A stretch of DNA of 64,000 bases, from NCBI GenBank assembly GCA_964503335.1, contig CAZCZZ010000007.1, forward strand, positions 34,113 through 98,112. Reading direction: 5' to 3'. Source of the stretch: CAZCZZ01 sp964503335. GTDB taxonomy: Bacteria > Verrucomicrobiota > Kiritimatiellia > CAIVKH01. Within the stretch, counting starts at the first letter, position 1; the number at the start of each line of letters is the position of its first letter. The notes under the pieces are model-generated. The model worked only from the letters and a program-made list of their open reading frames with translations, did no database searches and was not told where the DNA came from. This document shows, one piece after another, positions 26,928-35,410 of this stretch. A program made the position numbers and the translations under genes.

Positions 26928-27803
26928 TCACTTCTTCACAATCTCCGTCCCAACGCCCTTCTCGGTGAAGAGTTCGAGGAGGAGGGAGTGGGGGAGGTTG
27001 GCGTCGATGAAGTGGACCTTCCGGACGCCGGACTTGATGGCGCGGACGGAGCCGGTGACTTTCGGGATCATGCCGCCGGAGATGATGCCCTTTTCGATCA
27101 GGCCATCGACCTCGGCCACCTTGAGCGTTGAGATCAGTGTCGATTTGTCGTTCGGGTCCTTGAGCAGTCCGGGTACGTCCGACAGGTAAACCAGCTTGCG
27201 TGCCTTCAGCGTTTGCGCGATCGCGGACGCCGCGTCGTCCGCGTTGATGTTGTAGACGTGGTCGCCATCGCCGCGTCCGAGCGGTGTGATGACGGGAACG
27301 ATGTGCGAGTGGAGGTAGGCGAGGATCGGATCGTCGTCCACGTCCGTGACATCACCGACATAGCCCCAGTCGAGCGTATTGCCCGATTTGTCGTCCTTCT
27401 CGACGTGTTTTGAAACACGGAGGATGTCTTCGCCGTGGATGCCGCGGGCTGTGCAACCGTGCTTCTCGAGCACCTGCACGAGTTCCGGATTCACCTCGCG
27501 ATTGAGAACCTGCTCGACGACTTCCATCGAAGCTTCATCGGTGACGCGGAGGCCTTTGACGAAATTTGCGCTGAGTCCCTTTTCCTGGATGCGCTTGGAG
27601 ATGGCTTTTCCGCCACCGTGGACTACGACGGGCCTGAGACCGACGCAGGCCATGAAGGCGATGTCCTTCAGCACGCTTTCCGTGCCGGCCTTCTCTTCCA
27701 TTGTGCTGCCGCCGACTTTGACGACGATGATTTCGCCGCGAAATTTCTGGATGTAGGGCAACGCCTCGATGAGGACGTTGGCTTTCTCAATCATGTTCTG
27801 CAT
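26928..27803 (-). CDS. argB: Acetylglutamate kinase
   Basis: 291-aa amino-acid kinase that phosphorylates N-acetylglutamate, the second step of arginine synthesis. It shows IIVVKVGGSTM, the glycine-rich VVVHGGGKAISKRIQEKG, VVNREVNPELV-like central region, YNINADDAASAIAQTLKA and the C-terminal GGMIPKVTGSVRAIKSGVRKVHFID. The N-terminal helix preceding the core is present, as in arginine-sensitive hexameric forms, so feedback inhibition is plausible. The 75 bp to argD contain short near-direct repeats (GATTACAGATTACGG, GTCACAGGTCACGG). Confidence 0.94.
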   Translation of the reverse strand: MQNMIEKANVLIEALPYIQKFRGEIIVVKVGGSTMEEKAGTESVLKDIAFMACVGLRPVVVHGGGKAISKRIQEKGLSANFVKGLRVTDEASMEVVEQVLNREVNPELVQVLEKHGCTARGIHGEDILRVSKHVEKDDKSGNTLDWGYVGDVTDVDDDPILAYLHSHIVPVITPLGRGDGDHVYNINADDAASAIAQTLKARKLVYLSDVPGLLKDPNDKSTLISTLKVAEVDGLIEKGIISGGMIPKVTGSVRAIKSGVRKVHFIDANLPHSLLLELFTEKGVGTEIVKK

Positions 27804-27822
27804 GGGCGAACCTCAAAGACAC

Positions 27823-27843
27823 GGACCGCACGGAGTGCGGTCC
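27823..27843. repeat. REP-like hairpin in the argJ-argB gap
   Basis: Perfect inverted repeat with arms GGACCGCA and TGCGGTCC around loop CGGAG, followed by CTACC. It is the same element as at 23150-23170, with one stem pair swapped from G-C to C-G. It lies 19 bp upstream of the argB start, so it could affect argB expression or argJ message stability. Confidence 0.8.
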
Positions 27844-27850
27844 CTACCAA

Positions 27851-29038
27851 CTAGACGTTGATGTCGATGTAGGGGTGGCCGCAATCGCAGGCATATACGT
27901 ACGACGAACCGCGTCCGACGCCAAGATCGATATTGAGCGTAAACTGTTCCTGCGCCGTGACCTTGTCGAGCGCATCGCGCGGCGCGCCGGCGGGGCGTCC
28001 GTTGCGGACGGCGAGCACATCGTCGTAGAAGATGCGGACGCGACCTTCGTCAACCTTCGCTTCGGAATAGCCGAGGGCATCCATCACACGGCCCCAGTTG
28101 CAGCGTCCGCCGTTCCAGGACGTTTTGACGAGGAGCGAATTGGCGACGGCGCGGCCGGCCTTTTCGGCGTCGGCTTCCGTCTTTGCGCCCGTGACGCGGA
28201 TCGTGACGAGCTTCGTGGCGCCTTCGCCATCCTTGACCATGCTCAGGGCCAGCTTGAGTGTGATTGCGCGGACGGCGGCGACGAAGTGTTTCCACTCCTT
28301 GCTGCGGGTTGTGAGCGGTGTGTTCTCCGCAGCGCCGTTCGCGAAGAACAGGACGGTGTCGTTTGTACTCATGTCGCCATCGACCGAGATCCGGTTGAAC
28401 GAATCCTTAACGGCATCGCTCAGGCACGTCTGCAGCGACTTCGCATCGACGACGCCATCCGTGAGCAAGTAGCAAAGCATCGTGGCCATGTTTGGCTCGA
28501 TCATGCCGGCGCCCTTGGCGAAGGCGGAAATCGTGATGGGCTGGCCATCGATCTTCAGTTGGACCGTGGCGCATTTCGGCCAGCGGTCGGTCGTGAGGAT
28601 GCCCTGCATCGCATCGTTTCCGCCATCGTGCGAGACCTTCTTCGCGAGGGCATCGATACCGGCGCGAATTTTGTCCATGGGCATCGGGACGCCGATGGAG
28701 CCGGTGGACGACACATAGACGTCCTTGGGATTCAGGCCGAGTTTCTCGGCTGCGCGCGCGGCCATATCGGTGGCGTCGCGCAGGCCTTGTTCGCCGTTGC
28801 AGGCGTTTGCATTGCCGCTGTTGACGACGATGGCCCGTCCGGTCCTGCGCTTCAGGCGTTCCATGCAGAGTTTGACGGTTGCGGCCTTGATCTGGTTCGT
28901 GGTGAACGTCCCGGCGACGACCGCGGGACGATCGGAGACGACGAGGGACATGTCTTTGCCCCCGTTGCGTTTGATGCCGGCGGCGGTGCCGGCGGCGGTG
29001 AACCCCCGGGGCAGGATCAGCTTGTCTTCGATTTTCAT
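27851..29038 (-). CDS. argJ: Bifunctional ornithine acetyltransferase / N-acetylglutamate synthase
   Basis: 395-aa ArgJ, which recycles the acetyl group from N-acetylornithine to glutamate. The autocleavage site is KGAGMIEPNMATML, in which the Thr becomes the nucleophile of the beta chain. The N-terminus RGFTAAGTAAGIKRNG and C-terminal FTLNIDLGVGRGSSYVYACDC are typical. ATG 29038 starts the conserved MKIEDK segment. Whether it is mono- or bifunctional cannot be told here. First gene of argJ-argB-argD, immediately after the rpsI terminator. Confidence 0.95.
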   Translation of the reverse strand: MKIEDKLILPRGFTAAGTAAGIKRNGGKDMSLVVSDRPAVVAGTFTTNQIKAATVKLCMERLKRRTGRAIVVNSGNANACNGEQGLRDATDMAARAAEKLGLNPKDVYVSSTGSIGVPMPMDKIRAGIDALAKKVSHDGGNDAMQGILTTDRWPKCATVQLKIDGQPITISAFAKGAGMIEPNMATMLCYLLTDGVVDAKSLQTCLSDAVKDSFNRISVDGDMSTNDTVLFFANGAAENTPLTTRSKEWKHFVAAVRAITLKLALSMVKDGEGATKLVTIRVTGAKTEADAEKAGRAVANSLLVKTSWNGGRCNWGRVMDALGYSEAKVDEGRVRIFYDDVLAVRNGRPAGAPRDALDKVTAQEQFTLNIDLGVGRGSSYVYACDCGHPYIDINV

Positions 29039-29056
29039 ACGTTGGTCTCCCCAAAA

Positions 29057-29091
29057 AGAAACCCCGAATGCCAGAGACATCCGGGGTTTCT
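29057..29091 (-). terminator. Rho-independent terminator after rplM-rpsI
   Basis: A 10-bp stem (AGAAACCCCG / CGGGGTTTCT) around a 15-base loop is followed on the minus strand by TTTTT. It lies 20 bp past the rpsI stop and separates it from argJ. Confidence 0.88.
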
Positions 29092-29111
29092 CAAAATCCG
29101 AACAAGGTCGG

Positions 29112-29513
29112 TTAGCGCTTCGAGAACTGGAACCGCTTGCGCGCTCCCGGCTGGCCCGACTTCTTGCGTTCCTTCATGCGGGGATCGCGTGTAAGGAAGC
29201 CGGCGCTCTTCAGTGAGGCCCTGAACGTCTCATCGGCCTGCACCAGCGCACGAGCGATGCCGTGGCGGATGGCGCCCGCCTGGCCGGACAATCCGCCGCC
29301 GTCCACAAGGGCCGTGACGTTGTACTGACCGATACGCTCCACAAGCTTCAAAGGCTGCATCGCGAGATTGCGCAGCGTGGCGAGGGGGAAATACTTGTCG
29401 GAAGCGACGCCATTGACGACGACCTTGCCGTCACCCTGGACGAGGCGAACGCGGGCTACGGACGTCTTGCGGCGACCAGTGGCGGAGTGAACTGCGGGCT
29501 TGTGCGCGACCAT
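29112..29513 (-). CDS. rpsI: 30S ribosomal protein S9
   Basis: 133-aa uS9. It carries the conserved TGRRKTSVARVRLVQG N-terminus, GGGLSGQAGAIRHGIARAL and the basic C-terminus ending FQFSKR, whose terminal KR reaches the P-site tRNA. The usual rplM-rpsI pair is intact, separated by 12 bp. Confidence 0.97.
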   Translation of the reverse strand: MVAHKPAVHSATGRRKTSVARVRLVQGDGKVVVNGVASDKYFPLATLRNLAMQPLKLVERIGQYNVTALVDGGGLSGQAGAIRHGIARALVQADETFRASLKSAGFLTRDPRMKERKKSGQPGARKRFQFSKR

Positions 29514-29525
29514 TTTTTATCTTCC

Positions 29526-29954
29526 TCAGACTGAAAGGGGTTGGGGCTTCTGGGCGCTGTGCGGGTGTTCGCCGCCGGCATAGACCTTGAGGCGCGTGAT
29601 CGTGTGCTTGGCCAGCTTGTTGCGGGGCAGCATGCCCTTGACGGCCTGGTGAATGATGCGCTCGGGATCGCGCTCGCGGATGACGCTGGCGGGGCGCTGC
29701 TTGAGTCCACCGGGGAAGCCGGAGAAGTTCTTGTAGATCTTCTGCTCTTCCTTGTTGCCGGTCAGCTTGACCTTCTCCGCATTGATCACGATGACGAATG
29801 CACCGGTATCGACGTGGGGCGTGTACGTGGGCTTGTCCTTGCCGCGGAGGACATCCGCGATCTTGACAGCAATGCGGCCCGCGGGTTTTTCGGCGGCGTC
29901 CACGATGAACCAGGAGCGCTCGACATCAGCAATATTGGCAACAGTGGTCTTCAT
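29526..29954 (-). CDS. rplM: 50S ribosomal protein L13
   Basis: 142-aa uL13. SWFIVDAAEKPAGRIAVKIADVLRGKDKPTYTPHVD, FVIVINAEKVKLTG and VKGMLPRNKLAKHTITRLKVYAG segments are conserved. ATG 29954 gives the family-length N-terminus. First gene of the rplM-rpsI operon. Confidence 0.97.
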   Translation of the reverse strand: MKTTVANIADVERSWFIVDAAEKPAGRIAVKIADVLRGKDKPTYTPHVDTGAFVIVINAEKVKLTGNKEEQKIYKNFSGFPGGLKQRPASVIRERDPERIIHQAVKGMLPRNKLAKHTITRLKVYAGGEHPHSAQKPQPLSV

Positions 29955-30006
29955 ATCCCTCGATCTCAAAAAGAGTGGGGGAAGCTAGCGAAGCCCGCCG
30001 TAGGTG

Positions 30007-31773
30007 TCAATCGTTGGTTCTGATCTTTTTTCGTTCCACCGCCCGCCGGTACTCGGCCGCGCCCTCCAGTTCGCCCTTGGCGGAGAGCTCGATGGCGCGG
30101 TTGGAGAGGAACTCGGAGGCCGTTTTGACATCCATCCCTCTCATGCCCAGGGCGAGATAGAAGGCCTGTGCGGCGTCGGTGTACATCCCGCGCCGCTCGT
30201 AAACCAACGCAAGTTGTTCCTGTGCAGGGCGGAACGCAGGGTTATAGGCCAAGGCTCTTGCGAAGTGCTCGCCCGCCGCGGGCAGGTCGCCCTTGCGATC
30301 GAGGGCGATGCCGAGGTTATACAGGATGAGGGGAAAGTCGGGTCTCAGTTCCAAGGCGCGGCGATAGAGCATGATGGCGTCGTCGATGTGGCCCTGCTGC
30401 ATCTGGAGGTTGGCGTAGTTCGAAAGGGCCTCGTAGTGGCGGGGATTGTAGCGCAGGGCTTCCTCGAAATGGTGTACCGCCCCGGCGAGGTCGCCTTTGT
30501 TCAGCAGGCTCGCGCCGAGGTTGTTGTGCACCATCCACGCGCCCTTGTTCTTGTCCAGCGTGTCGCGCCAGAGGGCCTCTTCACTCTTGAACGCATGCGC
30601 GTGATCCCATGCAGCAACGCAACAAGCGGCGAGGATCACGCCGCAGAGCGGAGCGCGGATGCGTCCTGCGTAGGATAATGCGGCGCCGACGCAAGCGAAG
30701 AGCGGCAGCGTGGCGAGGTAGGCGAAATGGTCCGCCACGAAGGCGTAGCGCATGTAGTAGATGTTGAAGAGGCCCAGGACCGGGAAGACGAGCGCGAGGT
30801 AGAGGAGTGTCACGGCGAGGCCGATGCGTCCGATGCCCTGCCTCATCCACCAGAGCGTGCCGAGCAGGAGACCTCCGCCGATGAGGGGCAGCCATGCGCG
30901 AATCGTGTGGGTGTCGATGTGCCATTGCGGATAGACGAAGATCAGCGGATGCGGCCAGACCAGCTTTGCGGGATAGAACCACGCCACGTGGCCGGCGAGG
31001 GCGAGGCGGTAGAACGGGCCGCCGGACCATTCGAAGCCGGATGCGCCTGAGCTGTGCCGCTGCTCCCAGATGGTCCAACCGGACGCCAGCAGTGCGATGA
31101 GGAAGAAGGGCACAGTCCAATCGATGGATGCCCAGCCCTTGAGGTGTCCACGCCACCAGACCAGCACCACGATCACGGCCGGCAGCATGACCGTGCTCGT
31201 TTTGCTCAGGATCGCGGCGACGAATAGAACCATGGCGGCGATCTGCCAGAAGCGAACGCGGGGTACGTGATCCTCCGCTTCAAGGAATCCGCCCCGTTCC
31301 AGCGCGAGCAGGCTCAACAGGAAGAAGACGCACGATTGCGTGTTCTTCAGCTCGCTCAACCACGCGACGGATTCCACCTGCATCGGATGGATGGCGAACA
31401 GCATTGCCGCGACCCATCCTCCGCGGACGCGCAGCCGCATGAGCAGGTACCAGAAGAGAATCGCGCCCGCGATGTGCATGCCCAGCGTGACGAGGTGGTA
31501 CGGGGGTGTCCACGTCCCGAAGAGCTGGAACAGCGTCCAGAACGTGGTCAGCGTCAGCGGAAAGTAGAAGGCCGAACGGGAGGTCCAGATCTCGAACAAG
31601 CCTCGCCAGCCATGCATGTTCGGATTGCCCGAAAAATGCGCCGCGTCATCCCACAGAATGCCCCCGCGAAGCGCGGGTGAGTAGACGAAGAGGCTGACGA
31701 ACACGAGGACGGCGACACCAGCCAGCGTCGTGAGATGAACATGCCACTGTCGATCATTAGGCGCCCGATCCAT
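30007..31773 (-). CDS. TMTC-like multi-TM protein with C-terminal TPR repeats
   Basis: 588 aa. About ten TM segments span residues 15-395, in the GT-C / TMTC (DUF1736) arrangement, with an acidic loop after TM1 (GGILWDDAAHFSGNP) that carries the family's Asp pair. Four or five TPRs follow (NNLGASLLNKGDLAGAVHHFEEALRYNP and similar). TMTC-type proteins are putative O-mannosyltransferases, but bacterial members are mostly uncharacterised. A TTG would extend the frame to 31803, but ATG 31773 follows GGAAG and is preferred. It has no obvious operon partners. Confidence 0.78.
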   Translation of the reverse strand: MDRAPNDRQWHVHLTTLAGVAVLVFVSLFVYSPALRGGILWDDAAHFSGNPNMHGWRGLFEIWTSRSAFYFPLTLTTFWTLFQLFGTWTPPYHLVTLGMHIAGAILFWYLLMRLRVRGGWVAAMLFAIHPMQVESVAWLSELKNTQSCVFFLLSLLALERGGFLEAEDHVPRVRFWQIAAMVLFVAAILSKTSTVMLPAVIVVLVWWRGHLKGWASIDWTVPFFLIALLASGWTIWEQRHSSGASGFEWSGGPFYRLALAGHVAWFYPAKLVWPHPLIFVYPQWHIDTHTIRAWLPLIGGGLLLGTLWWMRQGIGRIGLAVTLLYLALVFPVLGLFNIYYMRYAFVADHFAYLATLPLFACVGAALSYAGRIRAPLCGVILAACCVAAWDHAHAFKSEEALWRDTLDKNKGAWMVHNNLGASLLNKGDLAGAVHHFEEALRYNPRHYEALSNYANLQMQQGHIDDAIMLYRRALELRPDFPLILYNLGIALDRKGDLPAAGEHFARALAYNPAFRPAQEQLALVYERRGMYTDAAQAFYLALGMRGMDVKTASEFLSNRAIELSAKGELEGAAEYRRAVERKKIRTND

Positions 31774-31782
31774 CGCGCCATC

Positions 31783-31829
31783 TTCCAAGGATTGGAACTT
31801 CAAGTCGAGCCGAGTTCCAAGGGTTGGAA
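31783..31829. repeat. Two copies of a TTCCAAGGRTTGGAA palindrome
   Basis: The 15-bp palindromes TTCCAAGGATTGGAA (31783-31797) and TTCCAAGGGTTGGAA (31815-31829) have centres 32 bp apart, close to three helical turns. They lie just upstream of the TMTC-like start. Palindromes of the TTCCAA-n3-TTGGAA type recur in PVC genomes (from memory); function is unknown. Confidence 0.6.
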
Positions 31830-31843
31830 GAAGAAGAGGAGGA

Positions 31844-31979
31844 TTAACCGCAGAGGTCGCAGAGAGCGCAGAGAAGAAGTTTTATCACGAACTCAGGAAA
31901 GCAGGAAAACAGAGGGGGTTCTTCACTCCTGAATTCGTGATTTCCTGATTCAAATCTTCTCCGCGCCCTCTGCGGTTAA
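31844..31979. repeat. Nested palindromic element (AACCGCAGAG type)
   Basis: A 136-bp element. The outer arms are a perfect 12-bp inverted repeat (TTAACCGCAGAG, 31844-31855, and its complement at 31968-31979). Inside is a 15-bp inverted repeat with one mismatch (31884-31898 and 31927-31941). Purine-rich GCAGAGAGCGCAGAG continues the left arm. This matches the nested intergenic repeats seen in Verrucomicrobia and Planctomycetes. No gene is evident, and the unit could be a non-autonomous mobile or structured element. Confidence 0.75.
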
Positions 31980-31997
31980 GTCTTTCGAAGCTCGTGG

Positions 31998-32303
31998 CTA
32001 CTCGTCCCGCGGCCGGCGCTTTTCCATGCGATCGCGGGCCTGGTCCAGTTCGCCCTGACTGAGCTGGCCGTCGTTGTTGGAGTCGATGTTCCGGAATCGC
32101 TTTTCGAGGGACTTCTGGTGGGACTCTACAAACTCGCCGAGCGACACCGTGCCGTCGTTGTTGGTGTCCATTTCTTCAAACGAAGGCGGACGATGATCGC
32201 CGCCTTTGCCGCCAGGACCTTGTCCCTGACCGCCTCCCGGCTCCGCATAAACCACACCGCCCAATGCCACGATGCTCGCGAGAATCCATCGATACGATTT
32301 CAT
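31998..32303 (-). CDS. Secreted EF-hand calcium-binding protein
   Basis: 101 aa. A signal peptide (about 1-20, ...GGVVYA) leads to a Gly-rich segment and two EF-hands. The loops are DTNNDGTVSLGEF and DSNNDGQLSQGEL, both with complete Ca-binding acidic positions, and the C-terminus is highly charged. Small secreted EF-hand proteins like this are common in PVC genomes, with no known role. It is a single gene, divergent from the prepilin gene at 32397. Confidence 0.85.
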   Translation of the reverse strand: MKSYRWILASIVALGGVVYAEPGGGQGQGPGGKGGDHRPPSFEEMDTNNDGTVSLGEFVESHQKSLEKRFRNIDSNNDGQLSQGELDQARDRMEKRRPRDE

Positions 32304-32396
32304 GCTTCGATCTCCTTCTGGTTGGATAACGGATACCCGCGCAACATATTGCAGAATACGTGATAATCATACTTGAGAAAGTGACAAGATCGGGGT

Positions 32397-32759
32397 ATGC
32401 TATCTCTCGTGAAGAGGGAAGCCACAGCGTGGAGAGCTGATCATCAAGGGTTTACGCTGATTGAGGTGATGATCGTGGTGGCGATCATCGGGCTTCTGGC
32501 GATGATCGCCCTGCCGTCCTTCGCCAACGCCCGTACGCAATCACACCGCACCCTTTGCGTAAACAATCTCACGCAGATCTCCCGCGCGAAGGATCAATAT
32601 GCGTTCGATCACAACAACATCAGGCCACGCGCGATGACTGACTTGGTGCCGGTCTATGTCTTAAGGACGCCGCAATGTCCGCTGCGCGGAACCTATCAGT
32701 TGCGCGGCCTCGGTCGCGACCCGCGCTGCACCCAGGCTGTCCAGGGTCACACGATCTGA
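32397..32759 (+). CDS. Orphan type IV prepilin/pseudopilin-like protein
   Basis: 120 aa with a class III prepilin signal: a short basic leader, then G-FTLIEVMIVVAIIGLLAMIALPSF, cleaved by a prepilin peptidase before Phe. The body is short: NNLTQISRAKDQYAFDHN helix, then CPLRGTYQLRG and a closing Cys. This is a common PVC PulG-like family. It may be a minor pseudopilin or exported fibre protein. It is not next to other pilus genes. Confidence 0.82.
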   Translation: MLSLVKREATAWRADHQGFTLIEVMIVVAIIGLLAMIALPSFANARTQSHRTLCVNNLTQISRAKDQYAFDHNNIRPRAMTDLVPVYVLRTPQCPLRGTYQLRGLGRDPRCTQAVQGHTI

Positions 32760-32809
32760 TGGCTCCTGACCGGGAGGGGCACGCTGCGCGTGCCTGCGGG
32801 CAGACGCAA

Positions 32810-33937
32810 TCAGCCCTTCAAACATTGCTGGATGCTTGCATCCAGTCCGTCGAGGAAGACTTGAACGCTGAAGCGTTCGGCATTGCGCCGGATCGCGATC
32901 GCGTCCCATGAAGTCGCGGCGGCCTCTTCGACGGCGGCGATCATGGATGCCGTGGTTGGCTCGTCGAAGAAGGTCCCGGTCTGGTTTGCGATGATCGATT
33001 CCGTGACGCCGCCGCGATTGAAGGCGACGACCGGTTTGCCACAGGCCTGCGCTTCTACTGGAACGATGCCGAAATCCTCTTCTCCGGGGAAAACGAGCAG
33101 GCGGCAACCGCGATACAGGTCGCGGATGACTCCGTCGGGCTGCCAGCCGAGGAACTCGATATTCTTTCCCGCGCCGGCCTGCAGCTTGTCGCGCTCGGTG
33201 CCCGAACCGACAATCTTCAGCGGGAAGCCGAGCTGGTTGTATGCGGCGATGGCGAGGTCGAGTCGCTTGTAAGGAACCAGGGCCGACACGATCAAGTCGA
33301 ACGGGGGCGGGGCGTCCCCGCTCCTGTCCGACGATGCCGGGGTGTAGAACTCCGTATTGACCGGCGGGTACACGACGTCGGACTCGCGTCCGTACGCGCT
33401 GCGAATCCGGTCCTGCACGTGGCGGCTGATGGCGACGAAGCGATCGACGCGTGCTGACGCGGCCTTGTCCCATGATCGCAGCCCCGCCAGCGTGGGCTTC
33501 AGCAGCAGCTTCTTCACAGGGTTCGTGCCGAAGTATTCATCGTAGAACGTCCACGCGTAGCGCATCGGCGTGAAGCAGTAGCAGAGGTGCTTCATGCCAG
33601 GCCCCGGCTTCAGGCCCTTTGCGGCGCAGTGGCTTGTGCTGATGAGCAGGTCGCCGGCGGGAGGACGCATCGTCGCGATCGCGGCGGGAAAGAGTGGGAG
33701 AAAATAACGGTAGCGCCTGAAGATGCCCGGCATCTTCTGCAGCGGCGAGGCGGTGATCGTGTGGCGATTGATGCTGTCGGAAATCGCGCCTTTGTTGTGG
33801 ATCAGCGTGTAGAGCTGCGCCGATGGGAAGCCGTCGCAGAGCAGCTCGAGCACGCGTTCCCCGCCGCGCATGCCGGTCAGCCAGTCATGCACGAGGGCGA
33901 CGCGGAGCTTCGACCAATCCTCTGGAAACCGATGCAT
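32810..33937 (-). CDS. GT4-family glycosyltransferase
   Basis: 375-aa GT-B glycosyltransferase. The acceptor domain begins LRVALVHDWLTGMRGGERVLELL. The donor domain has LIVSALVPYKRLDLAIAAYNQL and the EDFGIVPVEAQACGKPVVAF E-x7-E motif. The family makes exopolysaccharide or O-antigen linkages. The ATG shares a base with the upstream stop (TGATG), so it is translated with the following glycosyltransferase. ATG 33937 fits the usual N-terminus. Confidence 0.87.
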   Translation of the reverse strand: MHRFPEDWSKLRVALVHDWLTGMRGGERVLELLCDGFPSAQLYTLIHNKGAISDSINRHTITASPLQKMPGIFRRYRYFLPLFPAAIATMRPPAGDLLISTSHCAAKGLKPGPGMKHLCYCFTPMRYAWTFYDEYFGTNPVKKLLLKPTLAGLRSWDKAASARVDRFVAISRHVQDRIRSAYGRESDVVYPPVNTEFYTPASSDRSGDAPPPFDLIVSALVPYKRLDLAIAAYNQLGFPLKIVGSGTERDKLQAGAGKNIEFLGWQPDGVIRDLYRGCRLLVFPGEEDFGIVPVEAQACGKPVVAFNRGGVTESIIANQTGTFFDEPTTASMIAAVEEAAATSWDAIAIRRNAERFSVQVFLDGLDASIQQCLKG

Positions 33938-35064
33938 CACGATCTCTGCGACATCAACTTCTCGTACGCTTCCAGCGTATCGCGCGCCGTCCGCTCCCAC
34001 GTGAAGAGCCCGGCCCGACGAAGCCCCTGTGCGCTCAGTTCGCTGGCGAGGTCCCTGTCCGTCAGCACGTCTTCCATCGCTTTCGTGAGCGCGTCAACCT
34101 GTCCGGGTTCCACGAGGATTGCCGCGTCGCCCACGACTTCCGGCAGCGAACTCGTCCGGCTGCATACCACCGGCGTGCCACAGGCCATGGCCTCGAGCAC
34201 GGTCAGGCCGAAACCCTCGTAGCGGGACGGCAGCACAAAGAGATCAGCCGTCTGATACGCCTGCACGAGGGCTTCGGGCGATGCGTAGCCGATCCACTCA
34301 ATCTCCGTGAAGATGCCCAGCTCCCGCGCGCGACGCGGCGCCTCGGGGTAGCGCTCATCCGCAGGGCCGATGATCTTCAACTTGGCGCGTACACCGCGCG
34401 CGAGCAGTCGGGCAAAGGCTTCAACCAGGAGAGGCAGGTTCTTGTATGGATCGCGCCGGCCCACGAAAAGAATCACGGGCGGATTGTTCACCGGCCGCGA
34501 GAAGGGCGGGCGATACTCCGAACGAACGCCCTCAAGCGTCGTGCAGATCTTGCCAAGCGGAACGCGCAGCGTGTCGACGATGTCCACGCGCGTCGCGTCG
34601 CTCACCGCGATAATCATGTCCGCGCTGTGAGCCACGCGGCACATCAGTCTCTTGTAGAGGGGAAAGAACCGTTCCTTCCGTGACCGCGGGGCGTGGTCAC
34701 GGAAGAGCAGGGGTATCAAGTCGTGGATTGTGACGACGCGTTTCACGTATCCGGTCGACAACAGCGGCATCATCCAGTTGGTTGAGTGGAAGATGTCGGC
34801 GCCGATCCCCTTCAGCATCGGCGGAAGGCGTAGCTGCCCCTTCGGCGAAAAGGGTCCGTAGGGCACGATGCGCGCCTCGAAATTCTTCGCCCCGCCGAGT
34901 TCGGCTTCCGACCATGTACGGTCTCGCAGCGCCGCCTCCTGGAACAGCAGGACATACTGGTTGTCGTGATCGATCGACGCGAGGGCGCGAATCAGCTCCT
35001 GTGTATACAGGCCGATTCCCGACATCTCATGGAATATCCACCGGGCATCAATGACCACTTTCAT
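33937..35064 (-). CDS. GT4-family glycosyltransferase
   Basis: 375-aa GT-B glycosyltransferase of the mannosyl/glucosyltransferase type. The N-terminus is MKVVIDARWIFHEMSGIGLYTQEL, with the donor-binding domain ILFVGRRDPYKNLPLLVEAF and SRYEGFGLTVLEAMACGTPVVC. The two adjacent genes (TGATG overlap) may act in one polysaccharide pathway. The upstream gap before the island at 35222 shows a drop in G+C. Confidence 0.88.
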   Translation of the reverse strand: MKVVIDARWIFHEMSGIGLYTQELIRALASIDHDNQYVLLFQEAALRDRTWSEAELGGAKNFEARIVPYGPFSPKGQLRLPPMLKGIGADIFHSTNWMMPLLSTGYVKRVVTIHDLIPLLFRDHAPRSRKERFFPLYKRLMCRVAHSADMIIAVSDATRVDIVDTLRVPLGKICTTLEGVRSEYRPPFSRPVNNPPVILFVGRRDPYKNLPLLVEAFARLLARGVRAKLKIIGPADERYPEAPRRARELGIFTEIEWIGYASPEALVQAYQTADLFVLPSRYEGFGLTVLEAMACGTPVVCSRTSSLPEVVGDAAILVEPGQVDALTKAMEDVLTDRDLASELSAQGLRRAGLFTWERTARDTLEAYEKLMSQRS

Positions 35065-35221
35065 GCGGCGGGCAGGGTTGCGCAGAGCGGGCGCAAAAAC
35101 AAGGCGAACTCGTGAGTCGAAATGACAACCTGCTCAAGTTCAAGCAGTTGCATTCAGATTCAGGAGTGCTTCCGCAATAGCTTGGCTTTACCATCGCGAC
35201 GGGAATCGCTACGATGCGGGC

Positions 35222-35410
35222 ATGATGCGGCGCGTAGTTACCAAGTATCGCCTGACGGATGATCGCTCCCGACACGACGATCTCCAGTATTGGCTAAATC
35301 AGCCGCCGCAAAATCGCATCGCTGCCGTCGAGCAACTTCGCAGGGAGTTTTATGGACCTTCAGCCAGACTTCAAAGAACTGCTCGAGTTGTTCAACGCTC
35401 ACGGGGTTGA
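35222..35410 (+). CDS. Small protein paired with a nucleotidyltransferase (candidate antitoxin)
   Basis: 62 aa, basic. The YWLNQPPQNRIAAVEQLRREFYG and RLQRTARVVQR segments match a recurring small protein (about 60-90 aa) that I recall lying upstream of MNT-fold nucleotidyltransferase genes. Its 3' end overlaps the nucleotidyltransferase by 59 bp. Such overlaps suggest a toxin-antitoxin-like pair, but the partner roles are not established. Confidence is moderate because the protein is short. Confidence 0.55.
   Translation: MMRRVVTKYRLTDDRSRHDDLQYWLNQPPQNRIAAVEQLRREFYGPSARLQRTARVVQRSRG

Noticed and set aside
27875..29194. A long open frame on the plus strand antisense to argJ
   Set aside because: It mirrors the codon structure of argJ in a high-GC sequence and encodes no recognisable domain, with ArgJ signatures clear on the other strand. 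The same applies to other long antisense frames such as 9775-10719 and 22086-23069.
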